Assembly (NCBI RefSeq): GCF_021952865.1
Contig: NZ_CP040792.1
Coordinates: 620,001 to 684,000, forward strand
Direction of reading: 5' to 3'
DNA length: 64,000 nt
Source of the DNA: Clavibacter californiensis
Lineage (GTDB): Bacteria; Actinomycetota; Actinomycetes; Actinomycetales; Microbacteriaceae
Shown here: positions 1 to 8,143 of the stretch, piece after piece
Layout: each line of letters opens with the position of its first letter
Position numbering within the stretch: position 1 is the first letter of the stretch
Position numbers and translations under genes: made by a program
Notes under the pieces: generated by a model
What the model was told of the DNA's origin: nothing
Seen by the model: the letters and a program-made list of their open reading frames with translations, nothing else
Database searches by the model: none

Positions 1-1
1 G

Positions 2-394
2 GCGTTCACCGCGACCGTCGAGGTCCGCAACACGGGCGACCGCGACGGCACCGACGTCGTCCAGCTCTACGCGCGCGACGTGCAGGGCAGCGTCACGCGG
101 CCCGTGGCGCAGCTGCTCGGCTACCTGCGGCTGGATCTGGCGGCCGGCGAGTCCGTGCGCGTCACGTTCCGGGTGCCCACCACGCGCCTCGCCCTCACCG
201 ACCTGCGGTACCGCCGCGTGGTCGAGCCGGGCGCGGTGGAGCTGTGGGTCGGTCCGTCGAGCGCCGTGAAGGAGACGGAGGCCGCGATCGCGATCATCGG
301 ATCCGCGTGCCACGTCACCATCGCGGACGAGCGGTACGTGGGCACGTCGGTCGAGCGCGTCGGCGTCGCCGAGCGGGTGCTCGCGCCGAGCTGA
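2..394 (+). CDS. GH3 beta-glucosidase, C-terminal end (partial)
   Basis: The frame is already open at the window edge, so this is the last 130 or so residues of a larger protein. The text VEVRNTGDRDGTDVVQLYARD followed by RPVAQLLGY and a final beta-rich stretch is the fibronectin type III-like domain that closes many family 3 glycoside hydrolases (beta-glucosidases/beta-xylosidases). That domain is not catalytic; the active site lies upstream of the window. The protein most likely hydrolyses beta-linked plant oligosaccharides, but the substrate cannot be judged from this fragment. The tail after about residue 90 is less typical. A GC-rich hairpin follows the stop. Confidence 0.85.
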   Translation, partial: AFTATVEVRNTGDRDGTDVVQLYARDVQGSVTRPVAQLLGYLRLDLAAGESVRVTFRVPTTRLALTDLRYRRVVEPGAVELWVGPSSAVKETEAAIAIIGSACHVTIADERYVGTSVERVGVAERVLAPS

Positions 395-408
395 TCCCCA
401 TCACGACG

Positions 409-450
409 GAGCCCCGGCGCCGCGTCCTCGCGACGCCGCGGCCGGGGCTC
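409..450. terminator. Bidirectional hairpin between GH3 gene and MmyB regulator
   Basis: GAGCCCCGGC at 409-418 pairs with GCCGGGGCTC at 441-450, with further GC pairing inside. It lies between two convergent genes and has no strong U tract, as is usual for terminators in high-GC actinobacteria. Confidence 0.6.
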
Positions 451-476
451 CGGCGCGGGGGCAGTCGACGCGTGGC

Positions 477-1334
477 TCAGGCCCCCGCGACCTCCACCGG
501 CGCCGTCGTCAGCGCCTGCAGGCCCGTGACGCGGAGGAGATCCAGCCGCGCCTCGTCCGTGCTGCCGGGCTCCGCCGTGTAGACGACGATGCGGAGGTCG
601 CTGCCCGGCACCGAGAGGGTGTCGCAGTCGATCGTGATGGGGCCGACCGGCGTGCTCGTGACGGTCTTCCGACTCGACCGGTGCTCGGCGACGCGCCCCT
701 CGCTCCAGCGGCGTTCGAACTCGGGCACCTCCGCACGCAGTCGGGCGACGAGGCGGGCGAGCGCGCGATCCGCGGGGTAGCGGCCGACCGCGGTGCGCAG
801 ATCCGCCGCGAGGTCGCGCGCGAACTCCTCCTCGTGCACGGCGTCGAAGTCGGTGCCCGCGTGGCCTCGCGTGAAGTAGGTCCAGACGAGATTGCGGTCC
901 CAGCCGGTGCGCGTCGACGGATCGCCGTTGAGCGCGGCCCACAGCGGGTTCCAGAGCAGCATGTCGTGCGTCGCCGTGAACACCGCGATGGGCACGTCGC
1001 CGAGCCGGTCGACGATCCGGTGCACGCCCGGGGTGATGTGCCGCGGCACCTCTCCGCGTCCGGGTGGGGCGACGCCCGCGACCCGGTGCAGGTGGTCGCG
1101 CTCGTCCTCGGTGAGGCGGAGCGCGCGGGCGAGCGCGCCGAGCATCTGCGGCGACGGGTTCACCGACCGGCCCTGCTCGAGCCGCACGACGTAGTCGACG
1201 CTCACGCCCGCGAGCGCGGCGAGCTCCTCGCGGCGGAGGCCCGCGGTGCGGCGGTGGGAGCCCGCGGGCAGGCCCACGTCGGCCGGCTGCACGCGCTCGC
1301 GCCAGGAGCGGAGGACGCTCGCGAATTCGGTCAT
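477..1334 (-). CDS. XRE/MmyB-family transcriptional regulator
   Basis: A 285-residue regulator. Residues about 8-75 form a helix-turn-helix of the XRE type (RREELAALAGVSVDYVVRLE). The remainder is the MmyB-like ligand-binding domain (PIAVFTATHDMLLWNPLWAALNGDP, here split in mind into the ATHDMLLWNPLWAAL core). The ATG at 1334 is preceded by a GGAGG-rich ribosome site; longer frames upstream run into the divergent gene's control region and are unlikely. Families of this kind are usually encoded back to back with an oxidoreductase they control, as is the case here (short-chain dehydrogenase at 1436). Target ligand unknown. Confidence 0.88.
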   Translation of the reverse strand: MTEFASVLRSWRERVQPADVGLPAGSHRRTAGLRREELAALAGVSVDYVVRLEQGRSVNPSPQMLGALARALRLTEDERDHLHRVAGVAPPGRGEVPRHITPGVHRIVDRLGDVPIAVFTATHDMLLWNPLWAALNGDPSTRTGWDRNLVWTYFTRGHAGTDFDAVHEEEFARDLAADLRTAVGRYPADRALARLVARLRAEVPEFERRWSEGRVAEHRSSRKTVTSTPVGPITIDCDTLSVPGSDLRIVVYTAEPGSTDEARLDLLRVTGLQALTTAPVEVAGA

Positions 1335-1435
1335 GCCCCCATCCTCCGCGTCGGCGGGCGGATCAGCCTGGTACCGCCGGTCCTCCCGTCGACCGGTGCC
1401 TGGGCGATGCGGCTGCCGGGGCGCACGCTCGACCC

Positions 1436-2116
1436 ATGACCACGACACTGATCACCGGATCCAACCGGGGCCTCGGCCTCGAGACCGCCCGCCGCCTCGT
1501 CGAGGCCGGCCACACCGTGCACGCCGGCATGCGCGACACCGCCGACGGCGACGCCGCCCGCGCCGTGGGCGCCCACCCCGTGCAGCTCGACGTCGACGAC
1601 CAGGCGAGCGTCGACCGCGCCATCGCCTCGCTGCCCGAGCTCGACGTGCTCGTCAACAACGCCGGGATCCTCGGCGGCGCACAGGGCGTCGACGACCTCA
1701 CGCCCGAGGCGATGACGGCCGTGCTGCAGACGAACGTCGTCGCCGTGGTGCGCGTGACGCAGGCGGCCCTCCCGCTGCTGCGCGCATCCGCGGCTCCCGT
1801 GATCGTCAACGTGGCGTCGGGCGTCGGCTGGCCGCGCGCCCTCCGCGGCGAGGACACCGACGAGCGCCACGTGATGACCGTGCCGTACGCGACCTCGAAG
1901 GCCGCCCTCATCACCGCGACCGTGCAGTACGCCAAGAACCTGCCGGGCTTCCGCATCAACGCCACCGACCCCGGGTACACCGCGACCGACTTCAACGGCA
2001 ACAGCGGACACCAGACGGTGACCGAGGGCACGGACGCGACCGTCGCGATGGCGCTCGTCGGACCCGACGGGCCGACCGGCGAGTTCCACAGCCGGCACGG
2101 GCGCATCGAGTACTGA
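1436..2116 (+). CDS. Short-chain dehydrogenase/reductase
   Basis: A 226-residue classical SDR, a cytosolic NAD(P)-dependent oxidoreductase. Visible motifs are the cofactor site TGSNRGLG near residue 7, NNAG near residue 73, and the catalytic YATSK near residue 151 with the preceding serine in VNVASG. The C-terminus is short for the family, stopping soon after the PGYTATDFN segment. It is divergent from the MmyB regulator with about 100 bp between starts, so the regulator probably represses or activates this gene. The substrate cannot be told from sequence. Confidence 0.88.
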   Translation: MTTTLITGSNRGLGLETARRLVEAGHTVHAGMRDTADGDAARAVGAHPVQLDVDDQASVDRAIASLPELDVLVNNAGILGGAQGVDDLTPEAMTAVLQTNVVAVVRVTQAALPLLRASAAPVIVNVASGVGWPRALRGEDTDERHVMTVPYATSKAALITATVQYAKNLPGFRINATDPGYTATDFNGNSGHQTVTEGTDATVAMALVGPDGPTGEFHSRHGRIEY

Positions 2117-2153
2117 GGCCCGGGCAGGGGCGCTGGCGCGCGCCGCGCCCGGC

Positions 2154-3572
2154 TCAGGCCGCGCCGAGGCCCGTGACGCCCGCCGCGACCGCGGGCGTCA
2201 CGACGCCGTCGGGCCAGCGCAGGCCCACCCCGGGCTCGGCGGTCAGTCGTCCGATCGCCGCGGTCGTCGCGTGCGGCGACGCCATGCGCGAGGCGCCCGG
2301 GGCGTCCGCGGTCAGCATCCCGAAGCCGGGGAAGCAGGTGAGCCAGTCGCCCATCGCGACGTCGGCGGATCCGGGGACGGGCACGTCCGCCACGTCGACC
2401 ACGGCGCCCGTGCCGCTCGCCTCCGCGAGCATGCCGGCGGTGCCGACGATCCCGGCCATGCTCACGTCCTTCGCGGCGGCCGGGCGGGCGCGCGCGACGG
2501 TCGCGGCGAGGTCGCGGAGCTCCGCGGGGGAGCGCCCCTCGGTCGAGTTCCACTGCGCTCCGCGGTGGCCGGATCGCCAGGATCCGGACAGGTCGACCGT
2601 GAGGCTCAGGGCTTGGCCGGCGGACGCACCGCCCCCGGGGACCGGATGGGCGGTCCTGCCGAGGGCGGTGACGCTGAGGGCGGCGGGCACGCCGAGCTGC
2701 GTGTGCCCGCCGAGGATCGGGATGCCCCAGGCCGCGGCGCCCCGGCGGACGCCGGCCATCACGCGGCGGACGGACGCGGCGTCGCGGCCCGCCACGGAGT
2801 CGAGCAGGCCGACGGGGGTCGCGCCCATCGCGCTGAGGTCGTTGACGTTGACGAGCACGCCGCACCAGCCGGCCCACTCGGGATCCCGCTCCACCATGGA
2901 GGGGAGGATCGCGTCGCACGCGGCGATCACGTCGGTGCCGGGCACGGGGGCGCCGTCGTCGCCCACCCAGCCGGGGCCGCCGAGCGCGGCGCCGAGCGCG
3001 GCGGATCCGTCCGGCGCCCCGGGCTCGAGCACCGCGGCGAGGTGCGCCTTGGTCGCGTCGACGAGCCGCTGGATCCGGCCGACGGGCCAGCGCATGGTGA
3101 CGTGGTCGACGCCGCCGACGACCGCGGTGCCAGTGGGGATCCAGCCCAGCCGCCGGAAGAGCACGGCGCTCCGCGACTGCACGGTCGCGTCGAAGCGCAG
3201 CACGCCGGCCTGCTCCGCGTGCACCGCCGCGGCCCGCACGAGCGCCGAGCCGACGCCCCGGATCCCGCGCGCGCCCGGCGCGACGACCAGCCGCGACCCC
3301 GTCCACCAGCCGATGTCCCGCGCGCCGACGGGCGCGAGCCGCACGCCGCCGACGACCCCGCCCGCGGCGCGCGCCACCAGCACGACCGTGCGCGGATCCT
3401 CGTCGAGCGCGTCGAGGTCGGTGTCCGCGAAGATCCCCTGCTCCTCGACGAACGCGTCGTGCCGTAGGCGCCGGTACGCGTCGAGGTCGCGCCCATCGGC
3501 CTCGGACACGAGGAACGCCGGCGCCGACCGGACGACCGGCGGGCCCATGAGGGCGGGGACGTCGAGGAGCAC
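2154..3572 (-). CDS. Nit1C cluster GNAT / AIR-synthase-like fusion (MSMEG_0567/Sll0786-Sll0787 type)
   Basis: A 472-residue two-domain protein. Residues about 10-160 are a GNAT acetyltransferase (RLVVAPGARGIRGVGSALV is the acetyl-CoA loop). Residues about 170-472 resemble AIR synthase/PurM-like ATP-binding proteins (NDLSAMGATPVGLLDS, ILGGHTQLG). In cyanobacteria the two halves are separate neighbouring genes (sll0786 and sll0787); here they are one polypeptide. It is the last gene of the leftward arm of the Nit1C cluster, starting at a GTG three bases after the radical SAM stop, with a GGGGG ribosome site. The family belongs to the nitrogen-starvation/cyanide-growth locus; the biochemical reaction is not known. 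An inner ATG at 3548 is possible. Confidence 0.88.
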   Translation of the reverse strand: MLLDVPALMGPPVVRSAPAFLVSEADGRDLDAYRRLRHDAFVEEQGIFADTDLDALDEDPRTVVLVARAAGGVVGGVRLAPVGARDIGWWTGSRLVVAPGARGIRGVGSALVRAAAVHAEQAGVLRFDATVQSRSAVLFRRLGWIPTGTAVVGGVDHVTMRWPVGRIQRLVDATKAHLAAVLEPGAPDGSAALGAALGGPGWVGDDGAPVPGTDVIAACDAILPSMVERDPEWAGWCGVLVNVNDLSAMGATPVGLLDSVAGRDAASVRRVMAGVRRGAAAWGIPILGGHTQLGVPAALSVTALGRTAHPVPGGGASAGQALSLTVDLSGSWRSGHRGAQWNSTEGRSPAELRDLAATVARARPAAAKDVSMAGIVGTAGMLAEASGTGAVVDVADVPVPGSADVAMGDWLTCFPGFGMLTADAPGASRMASPHATTAAIGRLTAEPGVGLRWPDGVVTPAVAAGVTGLGAA

Positions 3573-3575
3573 GGA

Positions 3576-4703
3576 TCAGCCCCCGGCGGTCTGCAGGGCG
3601 GAGCAGGCGCCGCAGGCCGCGCAGCCCGCCTTCTGATCGGCGCCGCGCATCCCGGCGGCCTGCAGCGCGCGCGAGACGCGGAACGTGACGTCGCGGAGCA
3701 CGGATCCCTCGGGCGCGGGCACGTGGTCGACGTCCGTCGCGAGCGTCCCGCGCAGCGGCCGGAACGGCACGATGAACGGGTAGACGCCCATCCCGATGAG
3801 CTCCTGGGCGCCGGCGACCATCTCGTCCGGATCCTCGCCGAGCCCCACCAGCAGGTAGGTGGACACCTGATTGCGGCCGAAGACCCGCACTGCCTCCCGC
3901 CACGCTGCGCGGTACTCGTCCATCGAGACGCGGGACTTGCCCGGCATCCAGCGGCGGCGCACGTCGTCGTCCATCGACTCCACGTGGATCCCGATGGAGC
4001 GCGCCCCGGCCTCGTACAGGTCGGTGATGGTCGACAGCTGCGCGGGCGGCTCGCACTGCACCTGGATCATGAGGCCGGGGACGGCCGCCTTGACCGCCCG
4101 GACGCAGCGCGCGAGGTGGGTGGCCCCGCGGTCGCGTCCGTTGCTCGTGCCCGTGGTCATGACCATCTGCTCGACGCCGTCGAGCCGCCAGGCCGCCTCG
4201 GCGACCTCCGCGAGCATGGCCGGGGTCTTGACCGCGATGGTGCTGCCCGAGGCGAGGCTCTCCTCGATCGAGCAGAATCGGCAGCGCTCCGACTCGTCGT
4301 ACCGCACGCACGTCTGGACCACCGTGGTGGCCAGCACCTTGGCGCCGTGCAGCCGCGCGATCTTCTCGTAGGAGACGCCGTCGGCGGTCTCGAGGTCGTA
4401 GAACCGGGGCCGGTCGACCGCGTCCACCTCGTAGCCGGTGTCCTCGCCGTCGAGCAGCAGCTTGCCGTCGTCGACGAGGTACGGGCTCTCCGGGTCGGCC
4501 GGCACCGCGGACTGGAGCCCGCGGAACATCACGTGCCCGTCGTCGCTCGGCCCGGCGCCGCCCTCGCGGTGCACGGGCGCGGCGACGCGGATCCCGCGGA
4601 TGGCGATGTCGACCCGCGTGGTGAGCGCGGCGGCGTCCGCATCCTCACCCGCGTCCGCCTGCCGGGCGCGGGTCGGCGTCGTCGTCCTTCTGGTGACGGT
4701 CAT
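3576..4703 (-). CDS. Nit1C cluster radical SAM protein (MSMEG_0568 family)
   Basis: A 375-residue BioB/LipA-like radical SAM enzyme. The SAM cluster cysteines appear as C132-x8-C141-x2-C144 (CVRYDESERCRFC), a longer first gap than the canonical Cx3Cx2C. The barrel follows (TTGTSNGRDRGATH, QCEPPAQL, GIHVESMDD). The C-terminus ends in a second cysteine cluster, GCAACGACSAL, which may hold another Fe-S centre. It sits between the starvation-response gene (11 bp upstream) and the GNAT-AIR fusion. Within Nit1C loci this enzyme is invariant, but its substrate is unknown. Confidence 0.9.
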   Translation of the reverse strand: MTVTRRTTTPTRARQADAGEDADAAALTTRVDIAIRGIRVAAPVHREGGAGPSDDGHVMFRGLQSAVPADPESPYLVDDGKLLLDGEDTGYEVDAVDRPRFYDLETADGVSYEKIARLHGAKVLATTVVQTCVRYDESERCRFCSIEESLASGSTIAVKTPAMLAEVAEAAWRLDGVEQMVMTTGTSNGRDRGATHLARCVRAVKAAVPGLMIQVQCEPPAQLSTITDLYEAGARSIGIHVESMDDDVRRRWMPGKSRVSMDEYRAAWREAVRVFGRNQVSTYLLVGLGEDPDEMVAGAQELIGMGVYPFIVPFRPLRGTLATDVDHVPAPEGSVLRDVTFRVSRALQAAGMRGADQKAGCAACGACSALQTAGG

Positions 4704-4714
4704 GCCGGCACCGG

Positions 4715-5245
4715 TCAGACCATGTACGTGCTGTTGATGATGGCGCCCTTGCGGGCGTAGTGGATCACCGCGTCCTGCACGTCGAGCGGGTGCGCGGGGA
4801 TCACGCCCGCGATGAGGTCCTCCTCGCGTGCGCCGTGCAGCGCCAGGCCGAAGCGGCAGCAGAAGACGGTGCCGCCCTCGGCGATGAAGGTCTCGAGCGC
4901 GTTGTTGATGTTGTTCTCGCCGGGGAACCCGTCGGCGCCCGTCGTGGGGAAGCCGCGGTTGGCGATGGCGTTCAGGGATCCGGGCCCGTAGAAGTACAGG
5001 ACGCTCGTGAACCCCTTGCGGAGCGCGCGCGTGGCCTGCAGCACGGCGACGAAGCTCACCGACGACTCGTGCGCGATGCCGTGCACGAGCTGGAAGTAGT
5101 ACTCGTCCTTCGAGGCGGTGTAGTCGGGGAAGATCTTCGTAGACCCGTAGAGGCTGCTGCCCTTCGGGAGCGAGGGGTGCGCGATCTCCTCGCGCGACCT
5201 CTCGATGTTGTCGAGGATCTGCTGGTCGATGTCGGCGTCGGTCAT
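4715..5245 (-). CDS. Nitrogen starvation response protein (MSMEG_0572/Sll0783 family)
   Basis: A 176-residue soluble protein recognisable as the Sll0783 family from GSSLYGSTKIFPDY, the central YFYGPGSLNA and the conserved C-terminal RKGAIINSTYMV. The ATG at 5245 is preceded by AAGGAGA at good spacing, which decides against longer upstream frames. The fold resembles DsrE-like small proteins, and there is a CCRFG pair near residue 127; function is unproven. It is the first gene of the leftward Nit1C arm and shares the divergent control region with nitrilase. Known family members rise under nitrogen limitation. Confidence 0.9.
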   Translation of the reverse strand: MTDADIDQQILDNIERSREEIAHPSLPKGSSLYGSTKIFPDYTASKDEYYFQLVHGIAHESSVSFVAVLQATRALRKGFTSVLYFYGPGSLNAIANRGFPTTGADGFPGENNINNALETFIAEGGTVFCCRFGLALHGAREEDLIAGVIPAHPLDVQDAVIHYARKGAIINSTYMV

Positions 5246-5524
5246 GGTGCTCTCCTTGGGCGATCGGATGCGGCGGGTTCGGGGTCTGGCACGAGTCTTC
5301 GGCCGTGCTGTTGCGAGTGGATTACGGCGATGATTCCGTTTGTTTCCCCGCCTCGGCTTGCGGAGCCGGATATGCCGGTGAAGAACGCATTCGGGCCATT
5401 CGACCGGCGCGCGCGAAACGAGAAGTTGTTCCGTCCGAAACCAAGCCGAAACAGGGCGTGGCCTTGACTGGGCCCCACGCGCAGGATCCTGCGCCCACCG
5501 CACCGACCCCCTTCAGGAGGCACG
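5246..5524. promoter_or_regulatory. Divergent Nit1C control region with GlnR-like phased GAAAC boxes
   Basis: This 279-bp gap separates the two arms. On the plus strand GAAAC occurs at 5415-5419, 5437-5441 and 5448-5452, that is spaced 22 and 11 bp, exactly the phase of the GlnR box (GTnAC-n6-GaAAC repeated). The unit at 5426-5430 (TTGTT) is degenerate. A GTTTC at 5342-5346 gives a GAAAC on the minus strand for the other arm. The region is also clearly less GC-rich than its surroundings. Related Nit1C clusters are induced by nitrogen limitation through GlnR; here the binding is inferred from spacing only. Confidence 0.6.
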
Positions 5525-6442
5525 ATGTCGACGACCGTCGCCGCCGTCTCGGCGAACTTCACCCGGGACCTCGACCAGAACTACGCCCTCATCGCGAGCC
5601 TGATCGCCGAGGCCCGCGAGAACGGCGTGGAGCTCATCGCGTTCCCGGAGGCCGCGATCGGCGGGTACCTCTCCTCGCTCGGCAACCACGGCGACACCCT
5701 CAGGACCACGACCCGTTCGCTCCCGCCCGCCATCCGCCTCGACGGGCCGGAGATCCGGCGCGTGCAGGAGATCGCCGGCGACATGATCGTCTGCATCGGC
5801 TTCTGCGAGCTCGATGACGACGGCGAGACCCGGTACAACGCGGCCGCGTGCCTCGACGGATCCCGCGTGTACGGCTCGTACCGCAAGGTGCACCAGCCGC
5901 TCGGCGAGGCCATGTCGTACTCGGCGGGCGACGTCTACGAGGCGTTCGACACCCCCGTCGGCCGCGTGGGACTCCAGATCTGCTACGACAAGGCGTTCCC
6001 CGAGGCGGCGCGCTCGCTCGCGATGGACGGCGCCGAGATCATCGTGAGCATGTCGGCCTGGCCGGTCGCGCGCACGGCGACCGCCGAGGACCTCCAGCAG
6101 GATCGCTGGACCTACCGGTTCAACCTCTTCGACTCCGCGCGGGCGCTCGACAACCAGGTGTTCTGGATCGCCTCGAACCAGGCTGGGTCGTTCGGCTCGC
6201 TGCGCTACGTCGGCAACGCCAAGGTCGTGGATCCCGGCGGCAACGTGCTCGCGACGACGCTGCTCGACGCGGGGCTGGCCATCGCGGAGATCGACGTGGA
6301 GGGCACGTTCCGGGCGATGCGCGGCGGCATGTTCCACCTGCGCGACCGGCGGCCCGACGCGTACCGGACCGGCGAGGGCGTCCCCGCCGATGGCCTCTCC
6401 GCCGCCGGCCTGCCCGCCGAGGAGGCGCTGGCCCGTGCCTGA
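5525..6442 (+). CDS. nit1: Nit1 nitrilase of the Nit1C cluster
   Basis: A 305-residue carbon-nitrogen hydrolase with an intact catalytic triad: E42 (FPEAAIGGY), K121 (YRKVH) and C153 (QICYDKAFPE). It should hydrolyse a C-N bond, nitrile to acid plus ammonia; Nit1C nitrilases are linked genetically to growth on cyanide as nitrogen source, though the natural substrate is not settled. The start ATG follows CAGGAGG at ideal spacing. It leads the rightward arm and overlaps the next gene by 8 bp, so the arm is translationally coupled. The phased GAAAC boxes lie 70-110 bp upstream. Confidence 0.92.
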   Translation: MSTTVAAVSANFTRDLDQNYALIASLIAEARENGVELIAFPEAAIGGYLSSLGNHGDTLRTTTRSLPPAIRLDGPEIRRVQEIAGDMIVCIGFCELDDDGETRYNAAACLDGSRVYGSYRKVHQPLGEAMSYSAGDVYEAFDTPVGRVGLQICYDKAFPEAARSLAMDGAEIIVSMSAWPVARTATAEDLQQDRWTYRFNLFDSARALDNQVFWIASNQAGSFGSLRYVGNAKVVDPGGNVLATTLLDAGLAIAEIDVEGTFRAMRGGMFHLRDRRPDAYRTGEGVPADGLSAAGLPAEEALARA

Positions 6443-6785
6443 GATGACCTTCCGGGTGCGCTGGCCCGACGGATCCGAGGCCGACTGCTACTCGCCGAGC
6501 CTCGTGATGCACGACCACCTCGCCGCCGGATCCGCGTACCCGCTCGACGACTTCGTGCGCCGGTCCACCGAGGCGCTGCGCGTCGCGAGCGAGCGGGTGC
6601 GGGCGCGGCACGGGTTCGCGTGCACGTCCGCGATGCAGCAGGAGGAGGAGATCCTCCGGGCGGCCGCGGGCTTCGACGGCGGGACCGTGGCGGTGCTGCG
6701 CATGGAGCCGCCGCTGCCGGATCCGGCGACGACGGCGACGACCGCGACCGCGACGACCGTGACCGCGACGGGGGCCCACGCGTGA
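6435..6785 (+). CDS. MSMEG_0570-family nitrogen starvation response protein
   Basis: A 116-residue small protein that starts at the GTG inside the end of nit1 (MPEMTFRVRWPDG), matching the usual family N-terminus. The core ends around residue 93; the rest is a low-complexity Thr/Ala tail (TTATTATATTVTATG) coded by a simple repeat, which is likely strain-variable. The conserved SPSLVMHDHL segment suggests a metal or substrate site, but no activity is known. Its TGA overlaps the next GTG by four bases. Confidence 0.88.
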   Translation: MPEMTFRVRWPDGSEADCYSPSLVMHDHLAAGSAYPLDDFVRRSTEALRVASERVRARHGFACTSAMQQEEEILRAAAGFDGGTVAVLRMEPPLPDPATTATTATATTVTATGAHA

Positions 6786-8134
6786 CCCGGGCGACCCGCG
6801 TCGTCGACGGGGCGCGCGTGCCCGTCGCCGTGGTGGGCGGCGGCCAGGCCGGGCTCTCGATCAGCTGGCACCTCACGCGGCGCGGCGTCGAGCACGTGGT
6901 GCTCGAGCGCGACCGCGTCGGGCACGACTGGGCCGACCGCCGCTGGGACGCCTTCACCCTCGTCACGCCCAACTGGCAGTGCCGGCTCCCCGGGTACGCG
7001 TACGCGGGCGACGACCCCGACGGCTTCATGACGCGCGACGAGGTGCTCGCGTGGATCCGCGGCTACGCCGACTCCTTCGACGCGCCCGTGGTCGAGGGAG
7101 TGCTGGTCACCCGGCTGCGGGACGCCGCCGCGGGCGGCTTCGAGGTCGTCACCGACCAGGGCACGATCGTCGCGGAGCAGGTCGTCATCGCGACGGGCGG
7201 CTACCACCGGCCCGTGCTCCCGGCCGCTGCCGCGCGGATCCCCGACGGCATCCGGCAGGTGCACTCCGCCGACTACCGCTCGCCCGACGCGCTCCCCGAC
7301 GGGGCCGTGCTCGTGGTGGGATCCGGCCAGTCCGGCGCGCAGATCGCGGAGGACCTCCACCTCGCGGGCCGCCAGGTGCACCTCGCCCTCGGATCCGCGC
7401 CCCGCTGCGCCCGCCGGTACCGCGGCCGCGACTGCATCGCCTGGCTCGAGGACATGGGCGTGTACGACATCCCCGTGACCGCGCACGTCGGCGGGCTCAC
7501 CAAGCGCGAGTCGACCAACCACTACATGACCGGGCGCGGCGGCGGGCGCGACATCGACCTGCGCGCCTTCGCCCGCGAGGGGATGCGCCTGCACGGGCGG
7601 CTCGCCGGCGCGGAGGGCACGCGGCTCGCCTTCACGCCCACCGTCGGGGCGTCGCTCGACCACGCCGACTCGGTGATGGAGTCGATCAAGGACGACATCG
7701 ACCGGCACATCGCGCGCGCCGGCGTCGACGCGCCGACCGAGCCGCGGTACGTGCCCGTCTGGCGGCCCGAGCGCGAGGAGACCGGGCTCGACCTGGCCGA
7801 GGCCGGGATCACGAGCATCGTGTGGGCCGCCGGCTACCGGTCCGACTACTCGTGGGTGCAGGTGGGCGCGTTCGACGGATCCGGGCACCCGATGCACCAG
7901 CGCGGATCCAGCGCCGTCGCCGGCCTGCACTTCCTTGGCCTGCCGTGGCTGCACACGTGGGGCTCGGGGCGCTTCGCCGCCATCGCGCGCGACGCCGAGC
8001 ACCTCGCGGACCGCATCGAGGAGCGTTCGGGGGACCGCGCGGCGGACCGGACGCCCGCCGGGGCCATGGACAGCACGGCGGAGCGGGCGACGCAGCACGC
8101 CGGCGCCGGGGTGGGGGCGGCCTGGTCCGGCTAG
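6782..8134 (+). CDS. Nit1C flavin-dependent oxidoreductase (MSMEG_0569 family)
   Basis: A 450-residue flavoprotein with two dinucleotide sites: VAVVGGGQAGLS near residue 15 (FAD) and VLVVGSGQSGAQ near residue 180 (NADPH). The architecture resembles Baeyer-Villiger/N-hydroxylating monooxygenases (WDAFTLVTPNWQC; ATGGYHRPVLP). A monooxygenase in a cyanide/nitrile-linked cluster may attack a nitrogen compound, but the substrate is unknown. The GTG at 6782 overlaps the previous stop. The last 35 residues are unlike the family core and probably disordered. The TAG stop is embedded in a possible -10 for the following gene. Confidence 0.9.
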   Translation: MTRATRVVDGARVPVAVVGGGQAGLSISWHLTRRGVEHVVLERDRVGHDWADRRWDAFTLVTPNWQCRLPGYAYAGDDPDGFMTRDEVLAWIRGYADSFDAPVVEGVLVTRLRDAAAGGFEVVTDQGTIVAEQVVIATGGYHRPVLPAAAARIPDGIRQVHSADYRSPDALPDGAVLVVGSGQSGAQIAEDLHLAGRQVHLALGSAPRCARRYRGRDCIAWLEDMGVYDIPVTAHVGGLTKRESTNHYMTGRGGGRDIDLRAFAREGMRLHGRLAGAEGTRLAFTPTVGASLDHADSVMESIKDDIDRHIARAGVDAPTEPRYVPVWRPEREETGLDLAEAGITSIVWAAGYRSDYSWVQVGAFDGSGHPMHQRGSSAVAGLHFLGLPWLHTWGSGRFAAIARDAEHLADRIEERSGDRAADRTPAGAMDSTAERATQHAGAGVGAAWSG

Positions 8135-8143
8135 CCTGTCGCC

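Noticed and set aside
2117-2153. GC-rich self-complementary stretch between the SDR and GNAT-AIR genes
   Set aside because: Pairing is patchy and could arise from composition alone, so I did not list a terminator.
1363-4311. Long minus-strand frame across the SDR and Nit1C genes
   Set aside because: It mixes out-of-frame copies of several real genes and has no coherent domain.
5464-5492. TTGACT with a possible -10 before nit1
   Set aside because: The hexamer at the right spacing (TCCTGC) is too poor a -10 to claim.
6720-6780. Repeat-like GCGACG/ACCGCG run resembling a microsatellite
   Set aside because: It is within the coding tail of the MSMEG_0570-type protein and is described there; not a separate element.
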